Below are positions 34,521 to 45,610 of a DNA stretch of 64,000 nt, in pieces. The stretch is from Arion vulgaris (lineage: Eukaryota; Mollusca; Gastropoda; Stylommatophora; Arionidae), in NCBI GenBank assembly GCA_020796225.1, contig CM036755.1, positions 12,031,494-12,095,493 on the forward strand, in the 5' to 3' direction. The stretch's first letter is position 1; each line of letters opens with the position of its first letter. The notes beneath the pieces were generated by a model that saw only the letters and a list, made by a program, of their open reading frames with translations, did not search any database and was not told the DNA's origin. The translations under genes were made by a program, and so were the position numbers.

Positions 34521-35035
34521 GTCTCTGGGGGTAGAGGTTTGGTGCTTGTCTCTCGAGCTAAAGGTACCAGGTTCTCTCCCTTGTAGAGCCATCACTTTGA
34601 TATCATTGTATGTACGATCGAGTTCCCAGTCCTATCGGAAACGGACGATGCAACGTAGATCCCGTGTTTAATTTGAGCACATAAAAGAACCCTTGGCAGT
34701 TCAAAATCGAGAAGAGCAAGCTGGAAAGCCACGGCCCTGGGAAAAATTCCTTAGAAAAGATTAAAAATAACATTCATACACAAAATATCTTCGACATCTT
34801 CAAATTTACATCGAGTACCCTCGCCAGTGATACGTAGTTCGTTTACTGCAGCTGTGAAAATGAAATCGAAGCACACATGGCTACTCACCGAAGTGAAATG
34901 ATAATGGTCCAATCAATCAATCAATCAACACATCAATCAATCACCAAATCAATAAATCATACACCCAATCAATCAATCACCCAATGAATCAACCAATAAA
35001 TAAATAAATCATTCAATCAATCCATCAATCAATCT
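34521..35035 (+). mobile_element. Sin-1 SINE with long AATC tail
   Basis: The tRNA-like head (GTAGAGGTTTGGTGCTTGTC, ACCAGGTTCTCTCCC) is followed by the core (TTGAGCACATAAAAGAACCC, CAGTTCAAAATCGAGAAGAG) and then a tail of CAATCAATCA with CC interruptions from 34,909 to about 35,033. Confidence 0.87.
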
Positions 35036-35079
35036 CTACATATGGCGGTCACCAATAGCAAAGTTGATAAACATTTGGG

Positions 35080-35290
35080 CTAGTGGCCACATGCCGCGGA
35101 GACACTGGGGCTGCAAGTCAGCTTGGACCAACAATTCTCGGTGTGCACACGGTACACGACTGAATTACGGAGACCATGATCCTTTACTTGGGGATATAAA
35201 TTACACGTACCTCTGACGTTAAAGTAAAGCTCACCTGAATGGTAATGGTGATAAAAAAAGCAAGTCTTCACGAAAATTCAATCAGATACA
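35080..35290 (+). mobile_element. Rep-B dispersed repeat, unexpanded copy
   Basis: Contains CCAACAATTCTCGGTGTGCA, ATGATCCTTTACTTGGGG and AAAGCAAGTCTTCACG once each. This is the reference for the 19-bp array at 17.0 kb. Confidence 0.72.
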
Positions 35291-35389
35291 CCCCGTGTGG
35301 TGCCATGACTTGGCTTGAATTGAAAGCAAGCGAGAAAAAGAAAAGAAAAATAAATTAGATGAGAAATGTCAAAATAATAATAGCCGTCC

Positions 35390-36185
35390 ATCGCAAGCGA
35401 TGATGACAACATCCTCAGACGTGTGCTGTTGCACCTCTATAGTGTGTGCGGAGGTGAGAAGAGTCCAATCCTAGAACACAATCCTCTACCACATCTGGGT
35501 GTTGTGTACTTTATTTTTTCGCGCGTCTCACTTTCTCTGCGCCTCAACTGTACGACGATCCTCAGCTATGGGAGTTCCTCTTGTAGTGTTACAGCGCCAC
35601 ATTTGGCCTTTTTGCGCAAGAGATTCCCACCACGTGGTGTCTATATCGAAGCATTTCAGAGACACTTTACGGGTGTCTTTAAAGTGTTTTTTCTGTCCAC
35701 CAGCTAAACGACTGCCCCCTTCAAGTTCGCCATACATCAACTGTTTTGGGATGCGTTTATCAGGCATTCGAGCAACGTGACCGACCCATCTCAGTTGATC
35801 CTTTTGTAACAAGAGTTGACTTTTTTCGATCTTTGCTCTTATGAGGACTTCGCTATATGGAATTTTGTCCTGCCAGCTTATTTTTAGTTTTCTGCGTAGA
35901 TAGCTTGTGTGCAAGTGGTTTAGTTTTTTTGCGTGTCTGCTATACACTGTTCATGTCTCACTGGCGTACAGCAGCGTGGTTAGCACTATGGCCTGGTAAA
36001 CTTTCATATTTGTGTCTACGCTTATCCCATTTCGTTTTCACACAGTAACACGTAGACTTCCGAATGCAGCACTGGCTTTGGATATACTATTGTTGACCTC
36101 AGAACTATTATCATAGCACTCCAGACACATCCATAGGTGTTTCCCTGATCTCCACCTCAACAAATCCAACTACGTACAGCGGCAC
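35390..36185 (-). pseudogene. Lin-D LINE C-terminal half
   Basis: The minus strand reads EVNNSISKASAAFGSLRVTV, a stop, KVYQAIVLTTLLYASET, YSRHAKKLNHLHTSYLRRKL, ISWQDKIPYSEVL, LRWVGHVARMPDKRIPKQLM and GGQKKHFKDT, then WESLAQKGQMWR. This is a widespread RTE-like LINE C-terminal arrangement (thumb, then the GHxxRMP and KDT motifs). About 140 codons are open; stops lie upstream. Endonuclease and catalytic palm are absent. Confidence 0.88.
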
Positions 36186-36639
36186 ATTCCACCAGTTGGG
36201 GTTTGACTAAGAAATATTTTCGCATATTAGGTATGCCGCTTTTTTCGGGCTGTACCAATGTCGACACCCAACTTTCTCAAATCTGGTCAGCAAGTAGTCA
36301 GCTCTGAACGCCTCTGTTCAGATAGACTCATCTATGACCAATCAAATCTGGCACAGTTAGACAGTATAAGTAAGTAGACGTGGTGTTACAAAGTAGAAGT
36401 TTTAGCAGTCCATGGGGTTCTCGTTACAGAAAAGTCTTATAGAAATGTTCTTAGAACATCCTAGACAGAGATGAGACAAAATAGAAACAGTCTACAAGAC
36501 ATATCGAAGAACATTGGCTGATAAATAACATGGCTGGTTGAAATCGAACACACTGAAGGTTGTGAACGTACACCAGTTCTTGGTGTTAGGCTGTTTATAT
36601 ATCACATTAGAATGATAACAACGGCCGAGAGAAGAAGAA

Positions 36640-37366
36640 GAAATAACTAACATCATGTTCAGGAAGATGAAGTATTTTCGCCACGTTAAACGTCACAGTG
36701 GTTTGGAGAGAACGGTAATGGAACCTATGGTTCCAGCAGTGTGAGGCAGGGAAACAACCAAGATGAAGATGGCAGTAGGACATTAAAGAAACATTGAAGA
36801 TGAAGCTGGAAGAGGTGGGAGAACTTACTAAAGACAGAGTGTTATTCAGGTGGACTGTGATGAAAGTGAAGTACAGAGTGTTATTCAGGTGGGCTGTGAT
36901 GAAAGTGAAGTACAGAGTGTTATTCAGGTGGACTGTGATGAAAGTGAAGTACAGAGTGTTATTCAGGTGGGCTGTGATGAAAGTGAAGTACAGAGTGTTA
37001 TTCAGGTGGGCTGTGATGAAAGTGAAGTACAGAGTGTTATTCAGGTGGGCTGTGATGAAAGTGAAGTACAGAGTGTTATTCAGGTGGGCTGTGATGAAAG
37101 TGAAGTACAGAGTGTTATTCAGGTGGGCTGTGATGAAAGTGAAGTACAGAGTGTTATTCAGGTGGGCTGTGATGAAAGTGAAGTACAGAGTGTTATTCAG
37201 GTGGGCTGTGATGAAAGTGAAGTACAGAGTGTTATTCAGGTGGGCTGTGATGAAAGTGAAGTACAGAGTGTTATTCAGGTGGGCTGTGATGAAAGTGAAG
37301 TACAGAGTGTTATTCAGGTGGGCTGTGATGAAAGTGAAGTTTGGCAAGGGACATGCTACTACTTGA
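36640..37366 (+). pseudogene. Lin-E' LINE C-terminus with in-frame 39-bp expansion
   Basis: The plus strand reads MKYFRHVKRHSGLERTVMEP, a stop region, then EEVGELTKDRVLFRW. After 13 tandem copies of a 13-residue block the frame ends in VKFGKGHATT and a stop. The start and end together give the usual LINE C-terminus (GELTKDRxLFRxAVxKxKFGKGHAT), so the block has been amplified inside the coding frame without breaking it. The frame of 190 codons (36,794-37,366) is open only for that reason. Confidence 0.8.
36835..37340. repeat. 39-bp array (13 copies) inside a LINE frame
   Basis: Units contain TACAGAGTGTTATTCAGGTG then GGCTGTGATGAAAGTGAAG. They are almost identical; only copies 1 and 3 have GGAC for GGGC. 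Confidence 0.97.
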
Positions 37367-37835
37367 GATGGGATTCTCATCTTTCTTCTGTAAAACAACC
37401 TCTCTGAGGCGTTCAGAGATTTTTCTATCTGTTTGTTTACTGTCCATGATTCGCATCCGTATGTGAGTATTGGCTCTATGTAGCACTGAATAACTGTCAT
37501 TCTGACCTCAGTGACTTGTTTGCATATAACACTTCTCATTTTCTGGAACGATACTTTGGCCTGGCCTATTCTGCTCTTTATTTCTGATCTGCATCTGCCA
37601 TTTGATTTTACCAGGACTCCGAGGTATTTAAATTGATGTACTTGTCTCAACTCTGTTCCATGTACTATGATGGTGCTTATTGGCGGAATCTGCTGCTTTT
37701 TGAGATAATCATAACTTTTGTCTTTTTAATATTCAGGTTCAGTCCTTTGTTATTACTTTCTGTCACAATAGTATCAACTAAATTCTGGAACACTTTTTTC
37801 ATTTTTTGATTTTCATGATCTAAGGTAAACAACCC
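37345..37835 (-). pseudogene. Lin-E LINE reverse transcriptase palm-thumb fragment
   Basis: The minus strand reads, with frame changes, VFQNLVDTIVTESNNKGLNL and KKTKVMIISK. It continues LRQVHQFKYLGVLVKSNGRC, SEIKSRIGQAKVSFQKM and PILTYGCESWTVNKQIEK, then YRRKMRIP. These are motifs after the FADD box (leucine-rich NxxKTK, then FKYLG) and the start of the thumb. It faces the Lin-E' fragment tail to tail. Confidence 0.85.
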
Positions 37836-37939
37836 AATTAATGTTTGATAAATGAATCATTTAAAGAGTGATCTACCCTGTTCTTGTTCTTTCTCGTTAG
37901 ATGAGATAATTATATCTCTAAATAGAAAGTGTGGGCCTT

Positions 37940-38175
37940 TATAGCTTAAGCACTAGTGAGCTCGATCACAACCCTAGCGTGCCTGGTTCAAACTCCATGG
38001 CACGCAGTTTCGAAGCAAATTCCTTTCCGTGGAATTTTTCGAAAGGTAAAATAGATAACACCTTTCAGAAAGCAATGGTAAACTACTGAGCGTAAAAGTG
38101 GTGCCTAGAAAATCAACAACTCGTTTACTGTGGTTGATGGCTACGTCCTGTACAGGATATACGACGATTTTTCAT
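37940..38175 (+). mobile_element. Sin-2 tRNA-derived SINE
   Basis: TATAGCTTAAGCACTAGTGA (box A-like), TGGTTCAAACTCC (box B), then TTTCAGAAAGCAATGGTAAA, GTGGTGCCTAGAAAATC and GCTACGTCCTGTACAGGATA. It carries a single box B and serves as reference for the 24.5-kb array. Confidence 0.85.
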
Positions 38176-38194
38176 ATAGTAAGTTCAAAAATTA

Positions 38195-38370
38195 TTTTTT
38201 CCTCAAAATGATACTTTTGTAAGCTTCGACATAAAATGGTACATTTGTAGCCTTTGACATAAAATGATACTTTTGTAGCCTTTTACATAAAATGATAGTT
38301 TTGTAAGCTTCGACATAAAATGATACTTTTGTAGCCATCGACATAAAATGCTACTTTTGTAAACTTCGAC
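38195..38370. repeat. About 31-bp tandem repeat (6 copies)
   Basis: Units contain CATAAAATGATACTTTTGTA and GCCTTCGA. Confidence 0.93.
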
Positions 38371-38427
38371 ATAATGTATTTGAAGATGTAGGCATGTAGG
38401 CTAATACTATCATTTAACATACCCCTC

Positions 38428-38690
38428 GCCCGTGTGTTGTCAGGGATTTCAAGGGGAGCAAAGAATAGTGACACCGTGACCTACCAAGGCATGTCGTAAG
38501 AGGCGACTGAAGTAATTTCATAGGGAAGCTACCCTAGTAAATAAAAAGCGTCGCAGCAATCGGACATGCTGGCCTACTTGTAGACGCATAACTGGCACAA
38601 CGTACAATAGTTCATAGGCTCTGATCACATGCACATTCCAAAGTGCTTAACAGGTGATAGATATGGAGCATTGGAAGAATAAAATAAAAT
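38428..38690 (+). mobile_element. Sin-3 SINE-like repeat
   Basis: GGGGAGCAAAGAATAGTGAC, GGCATGTCGTAAGAGGCGAC, GGGAAGCTACCCTAGTAAAT and CATAACTGGCACAACGTAC occur in the same order as at 22.2 kb. Confidence 0.82.
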
Positions 38691-38887
38691 TCAACAAAAT
38701 AAAATATTTTTTGCCCTTATAAAAATGATTTGGTATACAATTCTGCTAGCTACTGGTATAACATCAAATACTTTCCACTTTCGGAATACAAATAACATTT
38801 TTAGACCTTTATATTCAGTTCTTCCGTTCAAAAACTAGCAATATCTTCTTTTGTTCCCTCTCTCTAATCTTGTTTTGTCTCACAACG

Positions 38888-39410
38888 TCAGGATAAGCTG
38901 ATACACAGCGTCAGGATAAACTGATACACAACGTCAGGATAAACTGATACACAACGTCAGGATAAACTGATACACAACGTCAGGATAAACTGATACACAG
39001 TGTCAGGATAAACTAATACACAGTGTCAGGATAAATTGATACACAGTGTCAGGATAAACTGATACACAGTGTCAGGATAAACTGATACACAGTGTCAGGA
39101 TAAACTGATACACAGCGTCAGGATAAATTGATACACAGTGTCAGGATAAACTAATACACAGCGTCAGGATAAACTGATACACAACATCAGGATAAACTGA
39201 TACACAGTGTCAGGATAAACTGATACACAACGTCAGGATAAACTGATACACAGCGTCAGGATAAACTGATACACAACGTCAGGATAAACTGATACACAGC
39301 GTCAGGATAAACTGATACACAACGTCAGGATAAACTGATACACAGCGTCAGGATAAACTGATACACAACGTCAGGATAAACTGATACACAGCGTCAGGAT
39401 AAACTGATGT
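38888..39410. repeat. 23-bp minisatellite (about 23 copies)
   Basis: Units of CAGGATAAACTGATACACAA then CGT, with AGCGT and AGTGT variants. Confidence 0.97.
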
Positions 39411-39840
39411 TGGAACAAAAACCTGAACTACATTATAGCATTCGTCATCTACTTCTGCCTTGTAGTTAGATTGGGACAATCAAAGACTAGCGGAGCAAAC
39501 CGTACAAAAAACTTGACGGCAGGCAAACCAAGTAGTCTAAAAAAGACTGGTAACCTTCACAGATGACGCTCAACAACCCGGGAGGGAAGGTTGTCTAAGG
39601 GTAGCTACATAAAAGAAAATAGCAACCTGCTGCATTGCAGGTCGGCTGGGGACAGTCCAAGGCTGACGGAGAGCGAACCTAGTAAACGCTGACTAAAACC
39701 GGACACATCGCCGAAGGATAAGCACCAGAGTTCTAATTGGCGCTGAAGATGTGACGAAACACACACATTCTAAGGCTGCATGAATCAGATTTCCACACGA
39801 ATAAGAATTTATGCGAATTGTCGGTACATCAGTCCAAGCG
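39411..39840. other. Unassigned non-repetitive block
   Basis: This block is richer in GC than its neighbours, with TGCAGGTCGGCTGGGGACAG and CCAAGGCTGACGGAGAGC. It could be the 5' end of a retroelement but I cannot support that. Confidence 0.3.
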
Positions 39841-39847
39841 GTCATCC

Positions 39848-40076
39848 CGAGAGAGAGAGAGAGAGAGAGAGCATTCGTCATGGTCGTTCTCTAATCTTGT
39901 TTTGTCTGGCACCGTCAGGAGCAGGACATGAAGAGATGGGAAAAAATGACATTAACGCATAATATTTTTAAAAATGCAATAGCAATATATACAACAGGAT
40001 ACATGTTTTGTTTAGTTCTGGGTTACAGTGAGCAGTCGATGGTGTATACGGTTAGTGGTTATGTTGTAGTTTCATG

Positions 40077-40109
<33 letters not shown>

Positions 40110-40205
40110 AGTAGCTTGTACTGAGCAGAAATTTACACTTTAACTGTCCTTCAGAATTTCTCTCTCTCTCTCTCTCTCTCTCATCAGCCGGCTCTCTCTC
40201 TCTCA
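39848..40205. repeat. GA, CAT and TC microsatellites
   Basis: (GA)n at 39,849-39,870, (CAT)n at 40,077-40,108 and (TC)n at 40,159-40,184 and 40,192-40,204. Confidence 0.93.
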
Positions 40206-40436
40206 TCAGCCATATGTCCCGCCTCTGCAGACGTCATGCTCAAACCATCAGTTACATCCTGAATCCATTTTGTGTATTGACCTATATTCCCACTATATTT
40301 CTTCCGCCCATACACACAGTATCTACACAGTATCTACACAGTGTCTACACACGCGAGTGTATCTAGAGTTCACATCGTATCTCGTGTCTTATTACAATGG
40401 TTCTATTACTTTAGATCTACGTTTTACTTCTTAAGC

Positions 40437-40575
40437 AGGATAAGACACGCCTGTGTGGCGAGAAGACTGATGAAAAGGAAAACATGTCTTCACGCAAAAG
40501 TCAGAAGCTCTATACCAGGCGCCCTGGCTACGCCTTAATTCATAGCAATCGAATTCAAGAAGAGGAAGAAGATCA
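40437..40575 (+). mobile_element. Rep-C copy outside the GAA array
   Basis: GCCTGTGTGGCGAGAAGACT, AAGGAAAACATGTCTTCACG, ATACCAGGCGCCCTGGCTAC and CTTAATTCATAGCAATCGAA are followed by AAGAAGAGGAAGAAG. It matches the three copies at 56-61.5 kb and has the same purine tail, unexpanded. Confidence 0.75.
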
Positions 40576-40779
40576 TGTTTTAGTTTATTTAGCATTTCGT
40601 GTTTGTACTTGTTTTCTTGCTAAAGGCTTATTGTCGAAACGTCGATTGTTGTCATTTTACATATTTCATTATTTATTATTAATTGCTTCTGTAATACTGT
40701 CATATACAAGTTCTCAGGCCTGTGCGATATATTTTCTCAGTATGATGCAAGTCTTCGAAATGCTGCCCTTAAATTTATT

Positions 40780-40945
40780 TTCAAGGCAGCAGCTTTCCAG
40801 CTTGCTCTTCTTGATTTTAAACTGCCGAGAGTTCTTTTACAGTCTCAAAATGAACACGGGACCTATGTTTTATCTTCCGTCTCCGATATGACTAGGAACT
40901 CGATCTCACATACACTAAGATCAGGGATCTCTTGAAAAAAAACTG
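40780..40945 (-). mobile_element. Sin-1 fragment
   Basis: The minus strand reads the Sin-1 core: CCCGTGTTCATTTTGAGAC, AAAAGAACTCTCGGCAGTTT and AAATCAAGAAGAGCAAGCTG. Confidence 0.72.
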
Positions 40946-41169
40946 TCTGGAAGAAAGGGGAGCAAAGAATAGTAACACTGCGACCCCAGAAGAAGAAAGA
41001 AAGAAGAATATTGTATTACTATTTATTTGGCAATCTCTGATGTACTGGTAACACTATCTTACACATACTGACATTCTATCCCAGGCTTGTCATATTCACA
41101 TACATCAGGTCTCGTTCTTGACGAATCATACACTATACTTCTATGTATGTTTAACTAGGGAACACATTA

Positions 41170-41540
41170 CTACTCAAACACACACACCCCCCTCCTAGCG
41201 GATATATAGTATTGAAAGATCGTATTGTATAAAGTTGTATATTTCCAAATCCGTTAGTAGACCAAGGAGGAGTGACTACTTTACACCAGATTTCACAATA
41301 TGTCTTGCTCTCTGCCCGCAGAAAAAGCACATCACCAGCTGATAAATTCAGCTAAAGTACGAATTCCCTAGTTACAACGACAACATTCCTAGACTTGTCC
41401 GGAAACAAAAATTGTACCAGGAAACAGATTGTCGCACTTTGGATTCAAACGCACAAATTTTGTAGCAGTCCCCTCCCCCTCCCCTTTCCTCCCACAAAAA
41501 TGAAAAACAATTATACGTGCAGAAGAGCACTGTTTCATGC
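41170..41540. other. Unassigned sequence
   Basis: No repeat family or gene recognised. ATGAAACATGTCATTTGG at 41,553 resembles the Lin-G ending (MKHVIWR) but too little remains to call. Confidence 0.3.
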
Positions 41541-41777
41541 CCACATTATCATCATGAAACATGTCATTTGGAGAACCGCGTTCTCATCACAACACACATG
41601 CACACCATGACACACAGCAACAATGCGATAGCAGTGAGTGTGACGGCAGAAGAAGAAGAAGAAGGAGAAGATACAAGACTGTTTTAAAAGATCTGTGATA
41701 ATGTAGATCATTATTTTGTTATGTTCAATTGTTCTGAACGACATAGAGCAATTGGTTTTTATTAACATATATTAACC

Positions 41778-42238
41778 CATAGATTCCCAAACTTTTTCAA
41801 CCCACCGCCCACTTTGCACAACATCAACTTTGTAACGCACCCCTCCCCATTATAAAAGTTTGCCAACGCCCCCCTCACACACATATATATATATATATGC
41901 TCTGTTTTCTCTTTGACATAGAAAATTGATATATATATATTTCTGTAATACATATTTTCAAATGATTACATGCATGAAATAGAAAATTGTTGAAAAAATG
42001 AATCGTGTAAGATGGGATTAAGATGAATTAAAATGGAGAATTCAAATTTTAAATGATTATTCAATCGCAAAATCACGAAAATAATTTATTTTAAAATATT
42101 TATTATTAATTTCTTCTTTAAGCCACCGACCCCAAATCGTCTGAACACCCCCTCTCCCCAAATTCTTCTGAACCACTATTGCTCCTAGAAACCTTCAACG
42201 CCCACTGGGGGCGGTACCGCCCACTTTGGGAAACGCTG
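41778..42238. mobile_element. hAT-type MITE (461 bp)
   Basis: The left end reads CATAGATTCCCAAACT and the right end, reversed, CAGCGTTTCCCAAAGT. Both match the hAT terminal pattern (CAGNGNTTCCCAAA). The 8-bp TATTAACC flanks both ends (41,770-41,777 and 42,239-42,246), the length typical of hAT. The interior is AT-rich with CCGCCCAC blocks near both ends and no transposase. The direct repeat in fact extends to 14 bp, because the left terminus and the right flank both continue CATAGA, so the left end may have been altered. Confidence 0.85.
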
Positions 42239-42659
42239 TATTAACCCATAGACCCCGCGATCCCGATTGTTCGATATTGAATGTAAACATCGCATATCCC
42301 TACGTCCCGAAATATTGATAAGGTGTGTAGAAATGTGACATCTAACAAAACCCACATAATCGACATAGCTTAGTCAAATAGTCCATGATTTCAAAGACAA
42401 CCTAGGAGACCTACAATGATGTTCATTAATGTAGTATTCAATTGAAGATCTGATGAAGCAAATACTAATATTTATCCGTTTCTATAAAGTTAAACTTTTA
42501 TTGATTGTTTTGTCTTTATTTACACATTTCTCATGTTCCATCGATGTTACTTATTGTCACGCCATCATCATCATGTGCTGCAATGAATTTTCTAGAAAAT
42601 ACTATTCATTGCCCTGATGGTACTCTCTGACAGAATGTTGCCTGTCCATCATGTTATGA

Positions 42660-42780
42660 TCTCCTCCAAATCCCACTCATGTCTTTCCTTTACTCACCCC
42701 CAGTTCTCATCAACAACTAATCATGTCTTTCCTTTACTCACCCCCAGTTCTCATCAACAACTAATTATGTCTTTGGAATT
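42660..42780. repeat. About 47-bp direct duplication
   Basis: CATGTCTTTCCTTTACTCAC then CCCCAGTTCTCATCAACAAC occurs twice in tandem, just before a Lin-A fragment. Confidence 0.88.
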
Positions 42781-42784
42781 GATT

Positions 42785-43285
42785 AAAATACTGCACACGT
42801 CTAACTTGTTTAACTATCAGTGCCAACTCTGTGCGCTGACAACAAATGATAGAAGATAACTAGTCACGACAGAGATGAAGTGTCTACGCAGAATGCTAGT
42901 GGTAACAAGAAGAGACCGGCTTAGAAATGTCTAGTCAACCACTGGTAGTAACTGTTATAAGAAGGAGAAGATGGAGATATGTTGTGAGGAATATATAACA
43001 TCACCACTATCAGGAGAAAAGTGGGTACCAACATCAGTACTGAACTCAATCAAGAAACAACAAATTAAATGGTTCGGCCCCATAAGCAGATTACCAACAG
43101 ACAGTGTGCCTCAAAGAGTAATGTTACTCCAAAACAGGGGATACAAAACAAAAGGCCGGACACGCAAAAGGTGGACCTAAAAATAACAAAGGTGGTGAAA
43201 AACAGTTTTTAAAACACACACAAAAGCCCGTTATAGAAATCTCTTCTTACCCTGGTGCTGTGAGGCAAAGCAGGAGTAGATCCTA
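42785..43285 (+). pseudogene. Lin-A LINE C-terminal fragment
   Basis: The plus strand reads YQCQLCALTTNDRR, a frame change, EMKCLRRMLVVTRRDRLRN, an insert, EEYITSPLSGEKWVPTSVL, WFGPISRLPTDSVPQR, VMLLQNRGYKTKGRTRKRW and a remnant of RYRNLFLP. It is the unexpanded counterpart of the 48-bp array at 12.6 kb. Confidence 0.82.
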
Positions 43286-43344
43286 GCTTGTATTCTATTC
43301 AAAAAGTCTCATTGTACTTCTAGTTGTTGTACGACTTCTGTTTG

Positions 43345-43800
43345 TTTAGTCCTTCTTTTCTTGCATGATATTCTCCTGACTTTTCTCTACATCCTTCATT
43401 TCTTCCATGATATTCTCTTGACTTTTCTCTACATCCATATTTTCTCCATGATATTCTCCTGACTTTTCTGTGCATCCTTCTTTTCTTCTATGATATTCTC
43501 CTGACTTTTCTGTACATCCATATTTTCTCCATGATATTCTCCTGACTTTTCTGTGCATCCTTCTTTTCTTCTATGATATTCTCCTGACTTTTCTGTACAT
43601 CCATATTTTCTTCCATGATATTCTCCTAACTTTACTCTACATCCATATTTTCTTCCATTCTCCTAACTTTTCTCTACATCCATATTTTCTTCCATTCTCC
43701 TAACTTTTCTCTACATCCATATTTTCTTCCATTCTCCTAACTTTTCTCTACATCCATATTTTCTTCCATTCTCCTAACTTTTCTCTACATCCATATTTCG
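43345..43800. repeat. 45/34-bp minisatellite
   Basis: Units of CATGATATTCTCCTGACTTT with TCTCTACATCC and ATATTTTCTTC. The later copies (from about 43,650) lose part of the unit and settle at 34 bp. The minus-strand open frame is an artefact. Confidence 0.93.
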
Positions 43801-43994
43801 AAATCTTCAAATATTTGTTCCCCATTTATTTTGAAATTGTCACATTCGCGTCCCATGCAACAATGCTAAGTATTTGATTCACTTTATGACACACATTTTC
43901 TTTGTTTTTTTTTTAATTGAGTAATGTTCATGTATTTCTCGTGTTGGTCAATATATTTTTTCTCATTTCCTTTTTCAGAACTGTTATTTCACTT

Positions 43995-44232
43995 CAGCAA
44001 ATATTTAGGTCATGTTCTTAGAGCAGACGAAAAGAGACTAAATCGAGAGGTCACCAGTTGAGAAAAGAAAACGTGGAAGACCAAAGACCACTCTTCGAAG
44101 AACAATCCTACCGGAAAGTAAACTATTGGAATGTAAAAACATACGAGATCTCCAACTGTTAGCAATGAAGCACATCATATGGAGATCTAAAATCTCTACC
44201 CTATGTGCCGCCTTTGGCACTAAAGGAACAAA
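43995..44232 (+). pseudogene. Lin-G LINE C-terminal fragment
   Basis: The plus strand reads KYLGHVLRADEKRLNREV, KRKRGRPKTTLRRTIL, LECKNIRDLQLLAMKHIIWR and STLCAAFGTKGTN. This is the GHVLRxDE to GRPKTTxRRT order of LINE C-termini. One stop and a frame change interrupt it. It abuts the tail of a minus-strand Lin-A. Confidence 0.82.
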
Positions 44233-44235
44233 CTA

Positions 44236-44755
44236 TCTTCTTCTTCTTTTGTCAGCATACTATTACCGGGTTGTTAACTCAGTGTCGTTGTTTAATGCAT
44301 TTGCCTTGCTCTTCTCTGGTGACTTTTGAGATTGTTTTCTTAGTCCCCTGGCAGAATTCAACTACGTTATCTATCCACCGTTTCCTCGGTCTTCCTCTCC
44401 CCTTTCTTCCTGATATTCTGTTGTGGAAAGCTTCATAGGCAGTTTGATCTTTTCGCATTCTTACTAAGTGGCCAAACCACTTCATTCTCTGTTTCGATAT
44501 ATAATTCAAGCACGGTCTTGTTCCAACCTTTTCTCTGATGCTGGTATGCGTTACTCTGTCGATTCTTGTTTTGTTGGTGACTTTGCGGAGACATCTCATT
44601 TCGCATGTTACTATTTTCTGTGCATGTGTCTTATTCATTGTCCATGTTTGACATTGGTAACATAAAGTGGGTATGAAGATGCTGTTGATCAACTGTTGTT
44701 TAGCTGTCAGAGAGATGTTTAGATGTCTAAGTAGTGGCGCTAGTTGGTATGTTAT
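44236..44755 (-). pseudogene. Lin-A LINE C-terminal fragment, best preserved copy
   Basis: An open frame of 137 codons (44,279-44,692) reads INSIFIPTLCYQCQTWTMNK, EMRCLRKVTNKTRIDRVTH, MKWFGHLVRMRKDQTAYEAF and HNRISGRKGRGRPRKRW, then IDNVVEFCQ. It is the C-terminal segment after the LINE thumb. The tail is (AAG)n (TTCTTCTTCTTTT at 44,239-44,251). The stretch FHNRISGRKG corresponds to the monomer of the 11-kb satellite. It lacks endonuclease and catalytic domains. Confidence 0.87.
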
Positions 44756-44756
44756 A

Positions 44757-44868
44757 ACTAACTAACCAACCAACCAACCAACCAACCAACCAACCAACCA
44801 ACCAACCAACCAGCCAGCCAGCCAGCCAGCCAACCAACCAACCAACCAACCAACTAACTAACTAACTA
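44757..44868. repeat. AACC/AGCC tetranucleotide repeat
   Basis: (CAAC)n with an internal (CAGC)n block and TAAC at both ends. Confidence 0.95.
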
Positions 44869-45394
44869 TGAGTATTTCACTTCCCCAGTCATCTTGTACT
44901 GTATTTTCATGTTATTACAAAACATAGACTGAAATAGTTCGATTATCTGGTGAGAATAACCCGAATACACAAGTTGCGAGAGCGTACAACCTCAAAATGG
45001 AATCATCAAGATGAAGGGCATACCAAGAATAAAATGGATTCATGGAATTACAATCTTAAAACTAAACAATACCACAGCATATCAAGCGACCGAACGTGCA
45101 CTATCTCGGAAACCGATCATTGGTTAAATCTGCGACGCTAGCAAACTAAAAGTACAAAAGAGAAATAAATCTTGATGCCTGTTCCAGTGTCTCAATCTTT
45201 TCTTTTTCCTTGTTTTGTTTATTACCTTCTTTTTGTTTCTCTCTATTGATTCTAATTCATATAATTGGCTTCTATTGTTTAAACTATTGTTTTATTAAAT
45301 ATATTTCATATATTTCATATAATTGGCTTCTATTGTTTAAACTCCCTATACATTCTTGTTTTTTTCTCTCAATTTATATTTGTATTCTATGTTA
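44869..45394. other. Unassigned, AT-rich
   Basis: Contains a roughly 35-bp duplication (TAATTGGCTTCTATTGTTTA at about 45,262 and 45,320). No gene seen. Confidence 0.4.
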
Positions 45395-45610
45395 TGTAAT
45401 GTTATGCGATCGACGTTATGGCACATTGGGCATTCCCATTCATGCTCTGTCCTCCGATGCAGCAGCCATTTGCTCACCGTACCCATGAGAAGTTGATTAC
45501 TATATTTTCTCTCGCTACCACGAAGACGACACTGTCTGGCATGTGCAAACTTAACGCCTAATTCTCGAACTCGTTCCATTATTTGAGACTTGCCCATGTC
45601 ACATAATTGA
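45395..45610 (-). pseudogene. Lin-H LINE 3' end
   Basis: The minus strand reads MGKSQIMERVRELGVKFAHA, RQCRLRGSERKYSNQLLMGT and EHEWECPMCHNVDRIT, then a stop and ATAACAT tail units. The frame is open for about 70 codons. It is the C-terminal part downstream of RNase H, with the Cys-x2-Cys motif. Confidence 0.83.

Noticed and set aside
36640..37835. Twin-priming inversion for the Lin-E and Lin-E' pair
   Set aside because: The inverted reverse transcriptase part lies beyond the 3' end of the sense part, the wrong side for twin priming, so two insertions or a rearrangement are more likely.
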